Shown: positions 1 through 6,637 of the stretch, piece after piece
Layout of the letters: the number at the start of each line of letters is the position of its first letter
Position numbering within the stretch: position 1 is the first letter of the stretch
DNA from: Alteromonadaceae bacterium
GTDB lineage: Bacteria; Pseudomonadota; Gammaproteobacteria; Pseudomonadales; Oleiphilaceae
NCBI GenBank assembly: GCA_013393545.1
Contig: JABXHG010000598.1
Location: forward strand, 1 to 11,340
Reading direction: 5' to 3'
DNA: 11,340 nucleotides
The notes under the pieces: model-generated
The model's database searches: none
Told to the model about the DNA's origin: nothing
Seen by the model: only the letters and a program-made list of their open reading frames with translations
Position numbers and translations under genes: made by a program

Positions 1-15
1 GTCGGGGGTCGCCAT
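1..15 (-). CDS. Start of a gene running off the left edge (5 codons visible)
   Basis: On the minus strand an ATG at 15-13 is preceded by a Shine-Dalgarno-like GGAG ten bases upstream and, further out, by a good sigma70-type promoter at 86-114. Only Met-Ala-Thr-Pro-Asp is visible before the window ends, so no product can be named. It is called a gene start because promoter, ribosome binding site and ATG are in the right order and spacing. The leader would be roughly 60 bases. It is divergent from nothing obvious: the next gene to the right, yegQ, points the same way and ends at 350. Confidence 0.4.
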
Positions 16-85
16 GATCGTTGCTCCGTTCTTCTCTCATCGTGGGGCGGCGTTATAAGTCCGGTCCCCTGCATTCTGGCGAGTG

Positions 86-114
86 ATTATACAATACCAG
101 AGTAAAATAGTCAG
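86..114 (-). promoter_or_regulatory. Sigma70-type promoter for the left-edge gene
   Basis: Read on the minus strand, a perfect TATAAT (-10, 91-86) lies exactly 17 bases after CTGACT (-35, 114-109; 4 of 6 matches to TTGACA). Transcription would start near 79 and run left into the gene starting at 15. The stretch between this promoter and the structured repeat (115-190) is AT-rich and shows no gene. Confidence 0.55.
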
Positions 115-190
115 GTATTAAATTGGGCTTGCGCTGAGTATACATTAATCAGGGTGATAGCCCCATTTTAACCACTCCGTGCTATGAGCA

Positions 191-339
191 AGCGGGCAGG
201 CCTTTCCAAAACACGCCCGCGAGTACGTCCCTGGCAGATTTTTGCTCCTGCAAAATCTGCACTTCCGCCGTCCATGGCGGTCGTAAGCTCAACTGCAGTC
301 ATCCCTGGCTGCAGACAGTTTTGGAAAGGCCTGCCTGCT
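191..339. repeat. Structured extragenic repeat with outer stem and three internal hairpins
   Basis: The outer arms 191-212 and 318-339 are inverted copies with 21 of 22 bases matching. Inside lie three further inverted repeats in series: 234-244 with 251-260 (GCAGATTTT type, one bulged T), 265-269 with 276-280 (CCGCC/GGCGG around CCATGG), and 293-298 with 309-314 (CTGCAG at both ends). A folded single strand would form a cloverleaf-like multi-branched junction. The element starts 11 bases after the yegQ stop codon, so it may stop or protect that transcript. It accounts for most of the roughly 330-base gene-free stretch left of yegQ. A piece of the same arm recurs at 11187-11203. An open frame of 67 codons inside it is an artefact of the repeat. 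I recall similar elements in Marinobacter intergenic regions, but this needs a search. Confidence 0.75.
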
Positions 340-349
340 CCCATGGCTG

Positions 350-1666
350 TTAGTTATTCTCTGGCAAAATCCGTGTCAGATAACTGAATGCCAGCGATTC
401 CGGCAGATTGTCCGGCTTGGGTATACGCACCACATGCCCGCTGCCCGGCGCGTATTCCATGGCTTCGCCTTTGCGGTTTTCCATTTTGTTGGCGGAGAAC
501 CGTAAATTGCCGGCGGGGTTGATCAGTTCCAGCTGGTCGCCCGGGGCGAACTTGTTTTTTACGTCAATGGTCAGCCATTGCTCATCGCGCTCAACCACGG
601 TGCCCACCACCTGCTGGGTGCCCAGGAAAGACGAGCCTTGCTCGTAGGTCTGGTATTCCTGGGGTACGTGCCGACGCAGGAAACCTTCAGTGTAAGCCCG
701 GTTCGACAGGGCCTCGAGCTGGTCCATCATGCCCATGTCGAAGGGCTTGCCGGCCACGGCGTCGTCGATGGCCTTGCGGTAGACCTGGGTGGTGCGTGCC
801 ACATAGTAGGTGCTCTTGGTGCGCCCTTCGATCTTCAGTGAGTGAACCCCCATTTTGACCAGTTCCGCCACGTGTTGTACGGCGCGCAGGTCTTTTGAGT
901 TCATGATGTAGGTGCCGTGCTCGTCCTCGTATGCGGGGATGTAGCCGCCGGGGCGGTTGGGTTCTTCCAGCAGGATTTCCTTGGGTTCGAATTCCTGAAC
1001 GGCGTCGGCCGTGCTGGCGATCAGGTCGCCGGTCTGGTCGTGGCTGTGGGCCACTTCTTTATAGTTCCAGCGACAGGCGTTGGTGCAGGCGCCCTGGTTG
1101 GCGTCCCGGTGGTTCATGTAGCCAGACAGCAGGCAGCGGCCGGAGTAGGCCATGCACAGGGCACCGTGCACGAACACTTCCAGCTCCATTTCCGGCACTT
1201 TTTCACGGATGGTGCGGATTTCTTCCAGTGCCAGTTCCCGGGACAGGATCACCCGGCTCACGCCCTGGCGGCGCCAGAATTCCACGGTGGCCCAGTTCAC
1301 GGCGTTGGCCTGAACCGACAGATGGATAGGCTGGTCCGGCCAGTTTTCCCGTACCAGCATGATCAGGCCCGGGTCGGACATGATCAGTGCATCGGGTTTG
1401 AGTTCGACAATCGGCGCCAGATCACGGAGATAGCTGCGCACTTTGTCGTTATGGGGCGCGATGTTGGAGACCAGATAAAACTGCTTGCCCAGTTCGTGGG
1501 CGCGCTCAATGCCGCCGGCCAGGGCGTTGATATCCTTGAAGCTGTTGTTGCGCACGCGCAGCGAATAACGTGGCTGGCCGGCATACACGGCGTCGGCGCC
1601 ATAGGCAAAGGCGGTTTCAAGGTGCTCGGGGGTGCCGGCGGGTGCAAGCAGTTCCGGGGTGGTCAT
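350..1666 (-). CDS. yegQ: tRNA 5-hydroxyuridine modification protein YegQ/TrhP (U32 peptidase family)
   Basis: This 438-residue protein closely follows E. coli YegQ (TrhP, about 450 residues). Known role: the prephenate-dependent route that hydroxylates uridine 34 of certain tRNAs, the first step toward cmo5U/mcmo5U wobble bases. The family is named peptidase U32 for historical reasons. Visible signatures are PELLAPAG at residues 4-11, the stretch GADAVYAGQPRYSLR near 23-37, MSDPGLIML near 96-104, and the U32 signature around 161-199. That signature holds four cysteines (171, 178, 194, 198), the set thought to bind an iron-sulfur cluster. The C-terminal part (about 340-438) matches the small U32 C-terminal domain. 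ATG at 1666 is supported by GGAGA about five bases upstream. A promoter candidate lies at 1710-1738, and the structured repeat follows the stop by 11 bases. It appears monocistronic. Confidence 0.95.
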   Translation of the reverse strand: MTTPELLAPAGTPEHLETAFAYGADAVYAGQPRYSLRVRNNSFKDINALAGGIERAHELGKQFYLVSNIAPHNDKVRSYLRDLAPIVELKPDALIMSDPGLIMLVRENWPDQPIHLSVQANAVNWATVEFWRRQGVSRVILSRELALEEIRTIREKVPEMELEVFVHGALCMAYSGRCLLSGYMNHRDANQGACTNACRWNYKEVAHSHDQTGDLIASTADAVQEFEPKEILLEEPNRPGGYIPAYEDEHGTYIMNSKDLRAVQHVAELVKMGVHSLKIEGRTKSTYYVARTTQVYRKAIDDAVAGKPFDMGMMDQLEALSNRAYTEGFLRRHVPQEYQTYEQGSSFLGTQQVVGTVVERDEQWLTIDVKNKFAPGDQLELINPAGNLRFSANKMENRKGEAMEYAPGSGHVVRIPKPDNLPESLAFSYLTRILPENN

Positions 1667-1709
1667 GGTGTCTCCGGGGATTGGTCAGAACGGGAAAAGA
1701 CAGGCGGCT

Positions 1710-1738
1710 ATTATGGAAAACTTCCGGTTCACTGGGAA
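1710..1738 (-). promoter_or_regulatory. Candidate sigma70 promoter of yegQ
   Basis: On the minus strand CATAAT (1715-1710, 5 of 6 matches to the -10 consensus) follows TTCCCA (1738-1733, 4 of 6 matches to -35) with a 17-base spacer. The yegQ start codon lies 44 bases downstream of the -10. The spacer and -35 overlap a dyad at 1724-1749. Confidence 0.45.
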
Positions 1739-1749
1739 GGCGTGACCGG
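1724..1749. promoter_or_regulatory. Inverted repeat across the yegQ -35 region
   Basis: CCGGTTCAC at 1724-1732 is followed after nine bases by GTGACCGG at 1742-1749. The arms pair over eight bases with one extra T on the left. It sits between the divergent yegQ and AraC-domain genes and covers the proposed yegQ -35 box, so it could be an operator. No regulator is identified. Confidence 0.3.
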
Positions 1750-1854
1750 TTTTTAAGGTTTGCGAAAGTAGGATTGATTCTTTTCAGCTAACAAGTGTAC
1801 GCTGATTGTCGAGAATTCACAGTCTGCCCGTTTTGATTGCAGGAGGAAACCAGC

Positions 1855-2211
1855 ATGGCAGCAGAGCCTGTAGGGCATGAAATTCCGAAGCGTTCGCTGG
1901 GTAACAAGGTCAGCACCCTGATTCAGGTGCAGCTCGATCGTGGCAAAGTGGGCGTGGAGACGGTCGCCGGCCAGCTCAATATGAGCCGCTATACGTTGCA
2001 CAAGAAGCTGAAGCAGGAGGGGGTAACGTTTGCTCACCTGTTGGAGCAGGTGCGTCGGGAAAAGGCGTTGGCTTATATGAAGGATAAAACCAAGCCGCTG
2101 GTGGAAATTGCCGCGCAGCTTGGTTTCTCGGAACTCCGCGCCTTCAGCCGGGCGTTCCAGCGCTGGATGGGCACTTCCCCGGCTGAATACCGCTCCGTCA
2201 GACTTTCTTGA
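1855..2211 (+). CDS. Free-standing AraC-type DNA-binding domain protein
   Basis: This 118-residue protein consists of about 25 N-terminal residues and one AraC/XylS C-terminal DNA-binding domain. The first helix-turn-helix is near residues 33-54 ([19 protein letters not shown]). The second is near 83-105, ending in the family signature [20 protein letters not shown] (90-109). Typical AraC regulators have 250-330 residues with a ligand or dimerisation domain, which is absent here. The start at 1855 is set by a perfect AGGAGG at 1841-1846; an in-frame TTG at 1837 overlaps that site and is unlikely. Upstream of 1855 the frame opens only as far as this TTG, so there is no sign of a recently lost N-terminal domain. 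The gene ends 14 bases inside the 3' end of the convergent fabB. The sequence most resembles AraC members that carry an arabinose-binding-like N-terminal domain. Targets are unknown; yegQ (divergent) and fabAB (convergent) are only neighbours. Confidence 0.88.
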   Translation: MAAEPVGHEIPKRSLGNKVSTLIQVQLDRGKVGVETVAGQLNMSRYTLHKKLKQEGVTFAHLLEQVRREKALAYMKDKTKPLVEIAAQLGFSELRAFSRAFQRWMGTSPAEYRSVRLS

Positions 2212-3409
2212 AGATCAGGGTGGCGTTGGTGCCACCGAAGCCGAAGCTGTTGCTCATCACCAGGTCCAGATTCTGGTTGTCCTGGCGTTCGCGCACGATC
2301 GGGTAGCCTTCGGCACCTTCATCCAGATCCTGGATGTTGGCGGACGGTGCGATGAAGCCTTCGCGCTGTTGGATCAGCGAGTAGATGGCTTCGTGTACAC
2401 CAGCTGCGCCCAGGGCGTGACCACACAGCGGCTTGGTGGAAGCCAGCGGCGGGATCTTGTCGCCGAAGGTTTCTTTCAGCGCCTTCAGCTCGGTGATGTC
2501 GCCGGCTGGTGTGCTGGTGCCGTGGGTGTTGATGTAGCTGATCTCGCCGTCAACGTTGGCCATGGCCTGCTTCATGCAGCGAATGGCGCCTTCACCACTC
2601 GGCGCAACCATGTCGGCGCCGTCGGAAGTGGCGCCAAAGCCGACGATCTCACCCAGAATGTTCGCACCGCGTGCTTCGGCATGCTCCAGCGCTTCCAGCG
2701 CCAGCACACCGCCGCCACCGGAGATGACGAAGCCGTCACGGTTGGCGTCGTAGGTGCGTGAAGCCAGTTCCGGAGTGTCGTTGTACTTGGTGGACAACGC
2801 GCCCATGGCGTCGAACATCAGGCTCAGGGTCCAGTGGATGTCTTCGCCGCCGCCGGCAAACATCACATCTTGGCGGCCCAGGGCAATCTGGTCAGCCGCG
2901 TGGCCGATGCAGTGGGCACTGGTGGCGCAGGCTGAGGTGATGCCGTAGTTGATGCCGGTAATGCCGAACGCGGTGGCCATGGAAGCGTTGATGGCGCTGC
3001 CCATGGTGCGCGGTACGCGGTAAGGGCCGACGCGGCGAATGCCTTTCTCGCGCTGGGTGTCGATGGCGTCGATCAGCTCAACGGTGGAAGCACCGCCGGT
3101 GCCGAACACGATGCCGGTGCTGTTAGCGCGGATCTGCTCGTCAGTCAGGCCAGACTGCTCGATGGCCTCTTTCATGGCCAGGTAGGTGTAACCGGAAGCC
3201 GGGCACATGAAGCGCCAGAGTTTGCGGTCAATCAGTTCCGGCAGGTTCAGGTCGATCTTACCGGTAATATGGCTACGCAGGCCTGCATCTTTCGCTTCCT
3301 GACTGAAAGCGATACCGGAGCGAGACTCTTTCAGGGACTGAGTCACTTCTTTTTGGTTGGTGCCAAGGCTGGAGACAATCCCCATGCCAGTAATAACTAC
3401 GCGACGCAT
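2198..3409 (-). CDS. fabB: Beta-ketoacyl-ACP synthase I, FabB
   Basis: FabB condenses malonyl-ACP with acyl-ACP. In gammaproteobacteria it is the synthase that elongates the cis-unsaturated intermediate made by FabA, so it is needed for unsaturated fatty acids. The 403-residue length fits the family (E. coli 406). The thiolase-fold triad is visible: nucleophile Cys161 in SACATSAHC, His296 in [11 protein letters not shown], and His331 in CGHALGAAG, with Lys326 of STKPLCG. The N-terminal [15 protein letters not shown] and the glycine-rich [10 protein letters not shown] near the C-terminus are typical. ATG at 3409 has AGGAG nine bases upstream. Part of that AGGAG is the TAG stop codon of fabA, and the two genes are only 11 bases apart, so they form an operon with likely coupled translation. 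The last 14 bases overlap the convergent AraC-domain gene. Confidence 0.97.
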   Translation of the reverse strand: MRRVVITGMGIVSSLGTNQKEVTQSLKESRSGIAFSQEAKDAGLRSHITGKIDLNLPELIDRKLWRFMCPASGYTYLAMKEAIEQSGLTDEQIRANSTGIVFGTGGASTVELIDAIDTQREKGIRRVGPYRVPRTMGSAINASMATAFGITGINYGITSACATSAHCIGHAADQIALGRQDVMFAGGGEDIHWTLSLMFDAMGALSTKYNDTPELASRTYDANRDGFVISGGGGVLALEALEHAEARGANILGEIVGFGATSDGADMVAPSGEGAIRCMKQAMANVDGEISYINTHGTSTPAGDITELKALKETFGDKIPPLASTKPLCGHALGAAGVHEAIYSLIQQREGFIAPSANIQDLDEGAEGYPIVRERQDNQNLDLVMSNSFGFGGTNATLIFKKV

Positions 3410-3420
3410 CGTATCAACTC

Positions 3421-3930
3421 CTAAAAATCATCAGTCGAGGTGAACAGGCCAACCCGAAGGTCCTTGGCGGTGTAGATTTCACGGCCGTCCACTTCCATGC
3501 TGGCATCGGCAATCGCCATGGTCAGTTTGCGGCGAATGTGCCGCTTGATGTCGAGGCGATAGGTAACCTTTTTGTTCTCGGGCAACACCTGACCAAAGAA
3601 TTTAACTTCACCGGAGCCCAACGCACGGCCTTTGCCCTTGCCGCCGGTCCAGGCGAGGAAAAAACCAACCAACTGCCACATGGCATCAAGGCCCAGGCAG
3701 CCGGGCATGACCGGGTCGCCCTGGAAATGGACTTTGAAGAACCACAGGTCCGGGTCGATATCCAGTTCAGCCACCAGGCTGCCTTTGCCGTAGGCGCCGT
3801 CTTCCGCGCCGATGTGGGTGATGCGGTCGAACATCAGCATTTCATCGGTCGGCAGGCGCATGTCGCCTTCGAACAGCTCGCCGTGGCCGCAGCGGATCAG
3901 GTCTTGTTTGTCAAAATGGTCAGGATGCAT
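3421..3930 (-). CDS. fabA: 3-hydroxydecanoyl-ACP dehydratase/isomerase, FabA
   Basis: FabA dehydrates 3-hydroxydecanoyl-ACP and isomerises trans-2- to cis-3-decenoyl-ACP, the branch point to unsaturated fatty acids in the cytosol. The 169-residue protein matches the family (E. coli 172). The hot-dog-fold active site is clear: His68 in [15 protein letters not shown] and Asp82 in [10 protein letters not shown]. Together with fabB, 11 bases downstream, it forms the standard fabAB operon. The chosen ATG at 3930 has only a weak purine stretch (CAGG) before it, but the N-terminus aligns with known FabA, and no in-frame alternative is better. The 101-base gap to the upstream nnrS gene on the same strand has no convincing promoter by eye. 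A FabR/DesT-like operator was looked for there and not seen. Confidence 0.97.
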   Translation of the reverse strand: MHPDHFDKQDLIRCGHGELFEGDMRLPTDEMLMFDRITHIGAEDGAYGKGSLVAELDIDPDLWFFKVHFQGDPVMPGCLGLDAMWQLVGFFLAWTGGKGKGRALGSGEVKFFGQVLPENKKVTYRLDIKRHIRRKLTMAIADASMEVDGREIYTAKDLRVGLFTSTDDF

Positions 3931-4031
3931 GTTGCCTGTTTCTCTGTTGCAAAATGATTTCCTGATACTTTAACGCCTTTCCGCTTTGGAGCTATTGACC
4001 TTTAGTGGATGATTTTCGGAGTTGTGGTGTT

Positions 4032-5216
4032 TTAGCCGGGTTTGCCGTCTGCCCGTGGGCGTGCGAGGACGCCGGTATAGCGCACCAGGAACAGCCCGTA
4101 GGCCAGTACCCACAAAAGCGTGCTGGCGCCAACGCCTGGGTGCCAGGGGATGAGGTTCAGGGCAGTCACCACGCGGATGACCGCCGCCAGCTGAACGGCC
4201 ATGAATGCCAGTACCATGCCTTTGGGCAATGCCAGTGGCCGGCCGGTATGGCCCAGTGACACCCGGGCGATCACACCCAGAATCAGGCAGCCGATGGCGC
4301 CAGTGCCCGCAGCGTGGCTCCAGGCGTTGGACGGCCAGCCGGCCACTAGCGTGCCGGCCAATAACAGCAGGGCAATCGGCACCCAGAGAATGGAGAGATG
4401 CAGGATCCAGAGCAGGGGTTCACGGCGGGCCAGCCAACCTTTCCAGTTATAAAGACGAATTAGCATCAGGCCTGCGGCAATCACGGCAAGGAACGCCGCC
4501 ACTGTGTGCCAGCCAGCCAGAAGTGTCAGCAGCAGGGCGATCATCGAGAACAGTGCGGCGAGGTCCAATTGCGGGACCATTTTCACCGCCGGGCCGTTCA
4601 CGCCATTGCGGTTAAGCCAGCCGTTGGTAAACGCCGGGGTAATGCGCCCGCCAATGATACTGATCAGTGCCATGGCCATAATCAGTGCACCATAGCTGTA
4701 GGTCATGTCCAGGCGGGTGACAAAGCCAATCTGCATGGCCCACAGCAGGCCCAGCACCACCAGGATCATCAGCTGGCGTTTCTGCCGGGCCTTGACCACG
4801 CGCCAGCCGGCGTCAATCATCACCAGCGGCAGGAAGGCCAGGTTCACACCCTGAACCAGCCAGTCCGGCAGGCCCGCGCCCAGCAGTAAAAGCAAGCGGC
4901 CCGCCAGCCAGACACCCCAGAGTAAAACCAGCGGCCAGCCATGGGTGCGTTCGGTGCCGGTCCAGACACACACTGCCGTCAGCAGAAAGCCGGCAATGGC
5001 TGCGGACAGGAAACCAAACAGCATTTCATGCTGGTGCCACAGCAGTCCGGGCATGGCCAGCGGCAGGCTGATGGCCCCGGATACTTCCAGCACCCAAAGC
5101 GGGATGGCCGTCAGAGTCAGCACCGTCATGGACAGGAAGAAAATCCGGAAGGGGTAGGCGAACAGCTGGCCAACGCTGGCGCTGGTGTGTTCGGCGGTAG
5201 CGGTATGAGCCGGCAT
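4032..5216 (-). CDS. nnrS: NnrS family heme/copper membrane protein
   Basis: NnrS proteins are about 400-residue inner-membrane proteins with roughly twelve membrane helices. They bind heme and copper and are linked to denitrification and to relief of nitric oxide stress. Here 394 residues are mostly hydrophobic helices, from about residue 22 to 385. The family hallmark WHQHEMLFGF lies at residues 60-69, with His61 and His63, followed by the small-residue helix SAAIAGFLLTAV. The C-terminal tail is short and basic. ATG at 5216 is preceded by GGGAGA. A palindromic AT-rich NsrR-like site lies 15-37 bases upstream (5231-5253). The gene is divergent from a SirB2-like gene and lies upstream of fabA on the same strand, without an obvious functional link to fatty acid synthesis. 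No nor or nirS genes are adjacent, so NO detoxification is inferred from family knowledge only. Confidence 0.92.
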   Translation of the reverse strand: MPAHTATAEHTSASVGQLFAYPFRIFFLSMTVLTLTAIPLWVLEVSGAISLPLAMPGLLWHQHEMLFGFLSAAIAGFLLTAVCVWTGTERTHGWPLVLLWGVWLAGRLLLLLGAGLPDWLVQGVNLAFLPLVMIDAGWRVVKARQKRQLMILVVLGLLWAMQIGFVTRLDMTYSYGALIMAMALISIIGGRITPAFTNGWLNRNGVNGPAVKMVPQLDLAALFSMIALLLTLLAGWHTVAAFLAVIAAGLMLIRLYNWKGWLARREPLLWILHLSILWVPIALLLLAGTLVAGWPSNAWSHAAGTGAIGCLILGVIARVSLGHTGRPLALPKGMVLAFMAVQLAAVIRVVTALNLIPWHPGVGASTLLWVLAYGLFLVRYTGVLARPRADGKPG

Positions 5217-5230
5217 CGGGATCTCCCTTA

Positions 5231-5253
5231 TACATTTATTTAGAGTATATGTT
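5231..5253 (-). promoter_or_regulatory. Weak NsrR-like operator upstream of nnrS
   Basis: On the minus strand the half-sites AACATATACTC and AAATAAATGTA are separated by one base. Compared with the E. coli NsrR pattern of two 11-base halves (AAGATGYATTT and AAATRCATCTT), about 15 of 22 positions agree. The site matches the stronger site at 9586-9608 at 17 of 23 positions. The second half is the better one. Its position just upstream of the nnrS start would suit a repressor. Confidence 0.4.
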
Positions 5254-5300
5254 AAATGTGGAGCCGGACGATCACCATACCTGCTTGGGGGTATTTTGCG

Positions 5301-5306
5301 TACAAT
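5301..5306 (+). promoter_or_regulatory. Possible -10 element of the SirB2-like gene
   Basis: TACAAT (5 of 6 matches to TATAAT) lies 32 bases before the ATG at 5339. No good -35 hexamer is found 16-18 bases upstream, so the call is weak. Confidence 0.3.
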
Positions 5307-5338
5307 GCCCGCGACACAGACTTCAACCGGGAGCCGCT

Positions 5339-5716
5339 ATGAGCGCCTTTGTAATTCTCAAGCATCTGCACATGACCACCGCCTACCTGACTATCAGCCT
5401 GTTCGCTTTACGGCTGCTGCTGGACATGGTGGGTAAACCGGGCTGGCGCCAAACGCCATTGCGCTGGATTCCTCACGCCAATGACACCGTTTTGCTGGTC
5501 ACGGCGATCTCGTTGCTGTTTGTTGCTGGCTATATCTCGGCCATGCCGGGCTGGATCATCGCCAAAATTCTGCTGCTGGTGGGTTATATTGTCGCAGGCA
5601 CCTTTGCCATCAAACCGGCATTCAGCAAGCCGGTTCGTATTGCCGGCGCCGTTCTGGCTTTGGTTCAGGTCAGTGCCATTTTCCATCTGGCCTTGGCCAA
5701 ACCGGTCTTCGGGTAA
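5339..5716 (+). CDS. SirB2-like small integral membrane protein
   Basis: This 125-residue protein fits the SirB2 family (E. coli and Salmonella members are about 130 residues). These are small inner-membrane proteins first noted as regulators of invasion gene expression, with no established biochemical role. Four membrane helices are visible at about 13-30, 50-68, 73-91 and 101-121. Conserved-looking features are the N-terminal KHLHMTTAYLTIS, the loop WIPHANDTVLL before helix 2, and GWIIAKILLLVGYI in helix 3. The ATG at 5339 is chosen because GGGAG lies six bases upstream and the family begins here. The frame is open 30 codons further upstream (from 5249), but that stretch reads as the nnrS/sirB2 promoter region. 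It converges with the cation channel gene, leaving only 15 bases between stop codons. Confidence 0.85.
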   Translation: MSAFVILKHLHMTTAYLTISLFALRLLLDMVGKPGWRQTPLRWIPHANDTVLLVTAISLLFVAGYISAMPGWIIAKILLLVGYIVAGTFAIKPAFSKPVRIAGAVLALVQVSAIFHLALAKPVFG

Positions 5717-5731
5717 CGGGGCAGAGCCGGG

Positions 5732-6556
5732 TTATTCCCGCTTCTCGCCCACCTGCCTGCTGAGCTCCTGTAGCTGTTCCTGTACAGCGCGGAGCTGGCG
5801 GGCGATTTCATCCCGCTCGTCGTGCGCCTGTTTGGCTTCTTTGGCGTTTTGCTCCTCACTCATCACCTCCAGAATGGCCCCGATCATCATGTTCAGGAAC
5901 ACGAACGCCGTCAGGAAAATGAACGTGAGGTAGTAGATCCAGCTGAGGGGGTAGACTTCGAGGGTGTCGTACATGACATCGGTCCAGTCCTCGAATGTGG
6001 CAATGCGGAACAGGGTGAGCATGGAAATGGCCACATCGCCCCACAGGGTTTCATCCACTTTGGCGAAAAACATGGAGCCCATGGCCGCATAGATGTAAAA
6101 GATGATGAACATCAGCAGCGCAATGTAGCCCATGCGCGGAATGGCTTTGAGCAGGGAGTTGATCAGAAAGCGCAGTTCCGGCACCACGGACACCAGACGT
6201 AGTACCCGGAACACCCGCAGCAGGCGCCCAAGCAGAACCGCCTCGGCGTTATCCAGCGGAATCAGGCTGCCGATGACCACGATGGTGTCGAAAATGTTCC
6301 AGCCATCCATGAAGAACCGCTTTTTATTCGGGCAGGCGACAAACCGGAACAGGATTTCCACCAGGAAGAAAACCGTGATGGCGGTATCCAGAATACTCAG
6401 GGACCGCTCGGCAAAAGCGGGCAGTTCGTATGTCTTGGCGCCGATGGCAAGCGCGGACAGGATAATGATGCTAATCACTGCGCCCTGGAACAGTTTGCTC
6501 GATTCGATACGTTTAAGTTGGTCAAAACTGCTGGCGGGGTTCATATCCAAAGACAT
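5732..6556 (-). CDS. Voltage-gated cation channel, single six-helix domain (BacNav-like)
   Basis: The 274 residues have the layout of bacterial voltage-gated sodium channels, which assemble as tetramers in the inner membrane. S1 is at about 23-42, S2 at 54-73, S3 at 86-100, and S4 at 106-123 with Arg at 111, 114, 117 and 120 in every third position. S5 is at about 143-164, the pore loop near 172-192, and S6 at 205-230 with the conserved Asn222. The C-terminus (about 232-270) is rich in Glu, Gln and Arg and looks like the coiled coil that holds BacNav tetramers together. The selectivity filter reads TFEDWTD (187-193) instead of the usual TLESW, which adds acidic residues and recalls eukaryotic calcium channel repeats. 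ATG at 6556 has GGAG seven bases upstream. It is divergent from an ankyrin-repeat gene and convergent with the SirB2-like gene. Ion selectivity cannot be settled from sequence. Confidence 0.9.
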   Translation of the reverse strand: MSLDMNPASSFDQLKRIESSKLFQGAVISIIILSALAIGAKTYELPAFAERSLSILDTAITVFFLVEILFRFVACPNKKRFFMDGWNIFDTIVVIGSLIPLDNAEAVLLGRLLRVFRVLRLVSVVPELRFLINSLLKAIPRMGYIALLMFIIFYIYAAMGSMFFAKVDETLWGDVAISMLTLFRIATFEDWTDVMYDTLEVYPLSWIYYLTFIFLTAFVFLNMMIGAILEVMSEEQNAKEAKQAHDERDEIARQLRAVQEQLQELSRQVGEKRE

Positions 6557-6637
6557 GCATGGGCTCCGGGGGTTAATTCAGAGCCGGCAATTCTACGGGT
6601 ATGCCAGGGCTCAGGGTAGTTTTTAAGGAGTAAAGTC

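Noticed and set aside
191..339. Integron attC site as an explanation of the folded repeat
   Set aside because: The conserved attC core (GTTRRRY-type) ends and the unpaired extrahelical bases are not seen, and there is no cassette arrangement.
184..387. 67-codon open frame on the plus strand
   Set aside because: It lies almost wholly within the structured repeat and has no ribosome binding site.
917..1756. Long open frame of 279 codons on the plus strand opposite yegQ
   Set aside because: It lies antisense to a clearly conserved gene, has no ribosome binding site and a composition rich in Gly, Ala and Val typical of shadow frames in GC-rich DNA.
2108..2761. Open frame of 217 codons on the plus strand over fabB
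   Set aside because: It is antisense to fabB, starts inside the AraC-domain gene and has no recognisable domain.
3931..4031. FabR/DesT-like operator upstream of fabA
   Set aside because: No clear palindrome of the known type was found in the 101 bases between nnrS and fabA.
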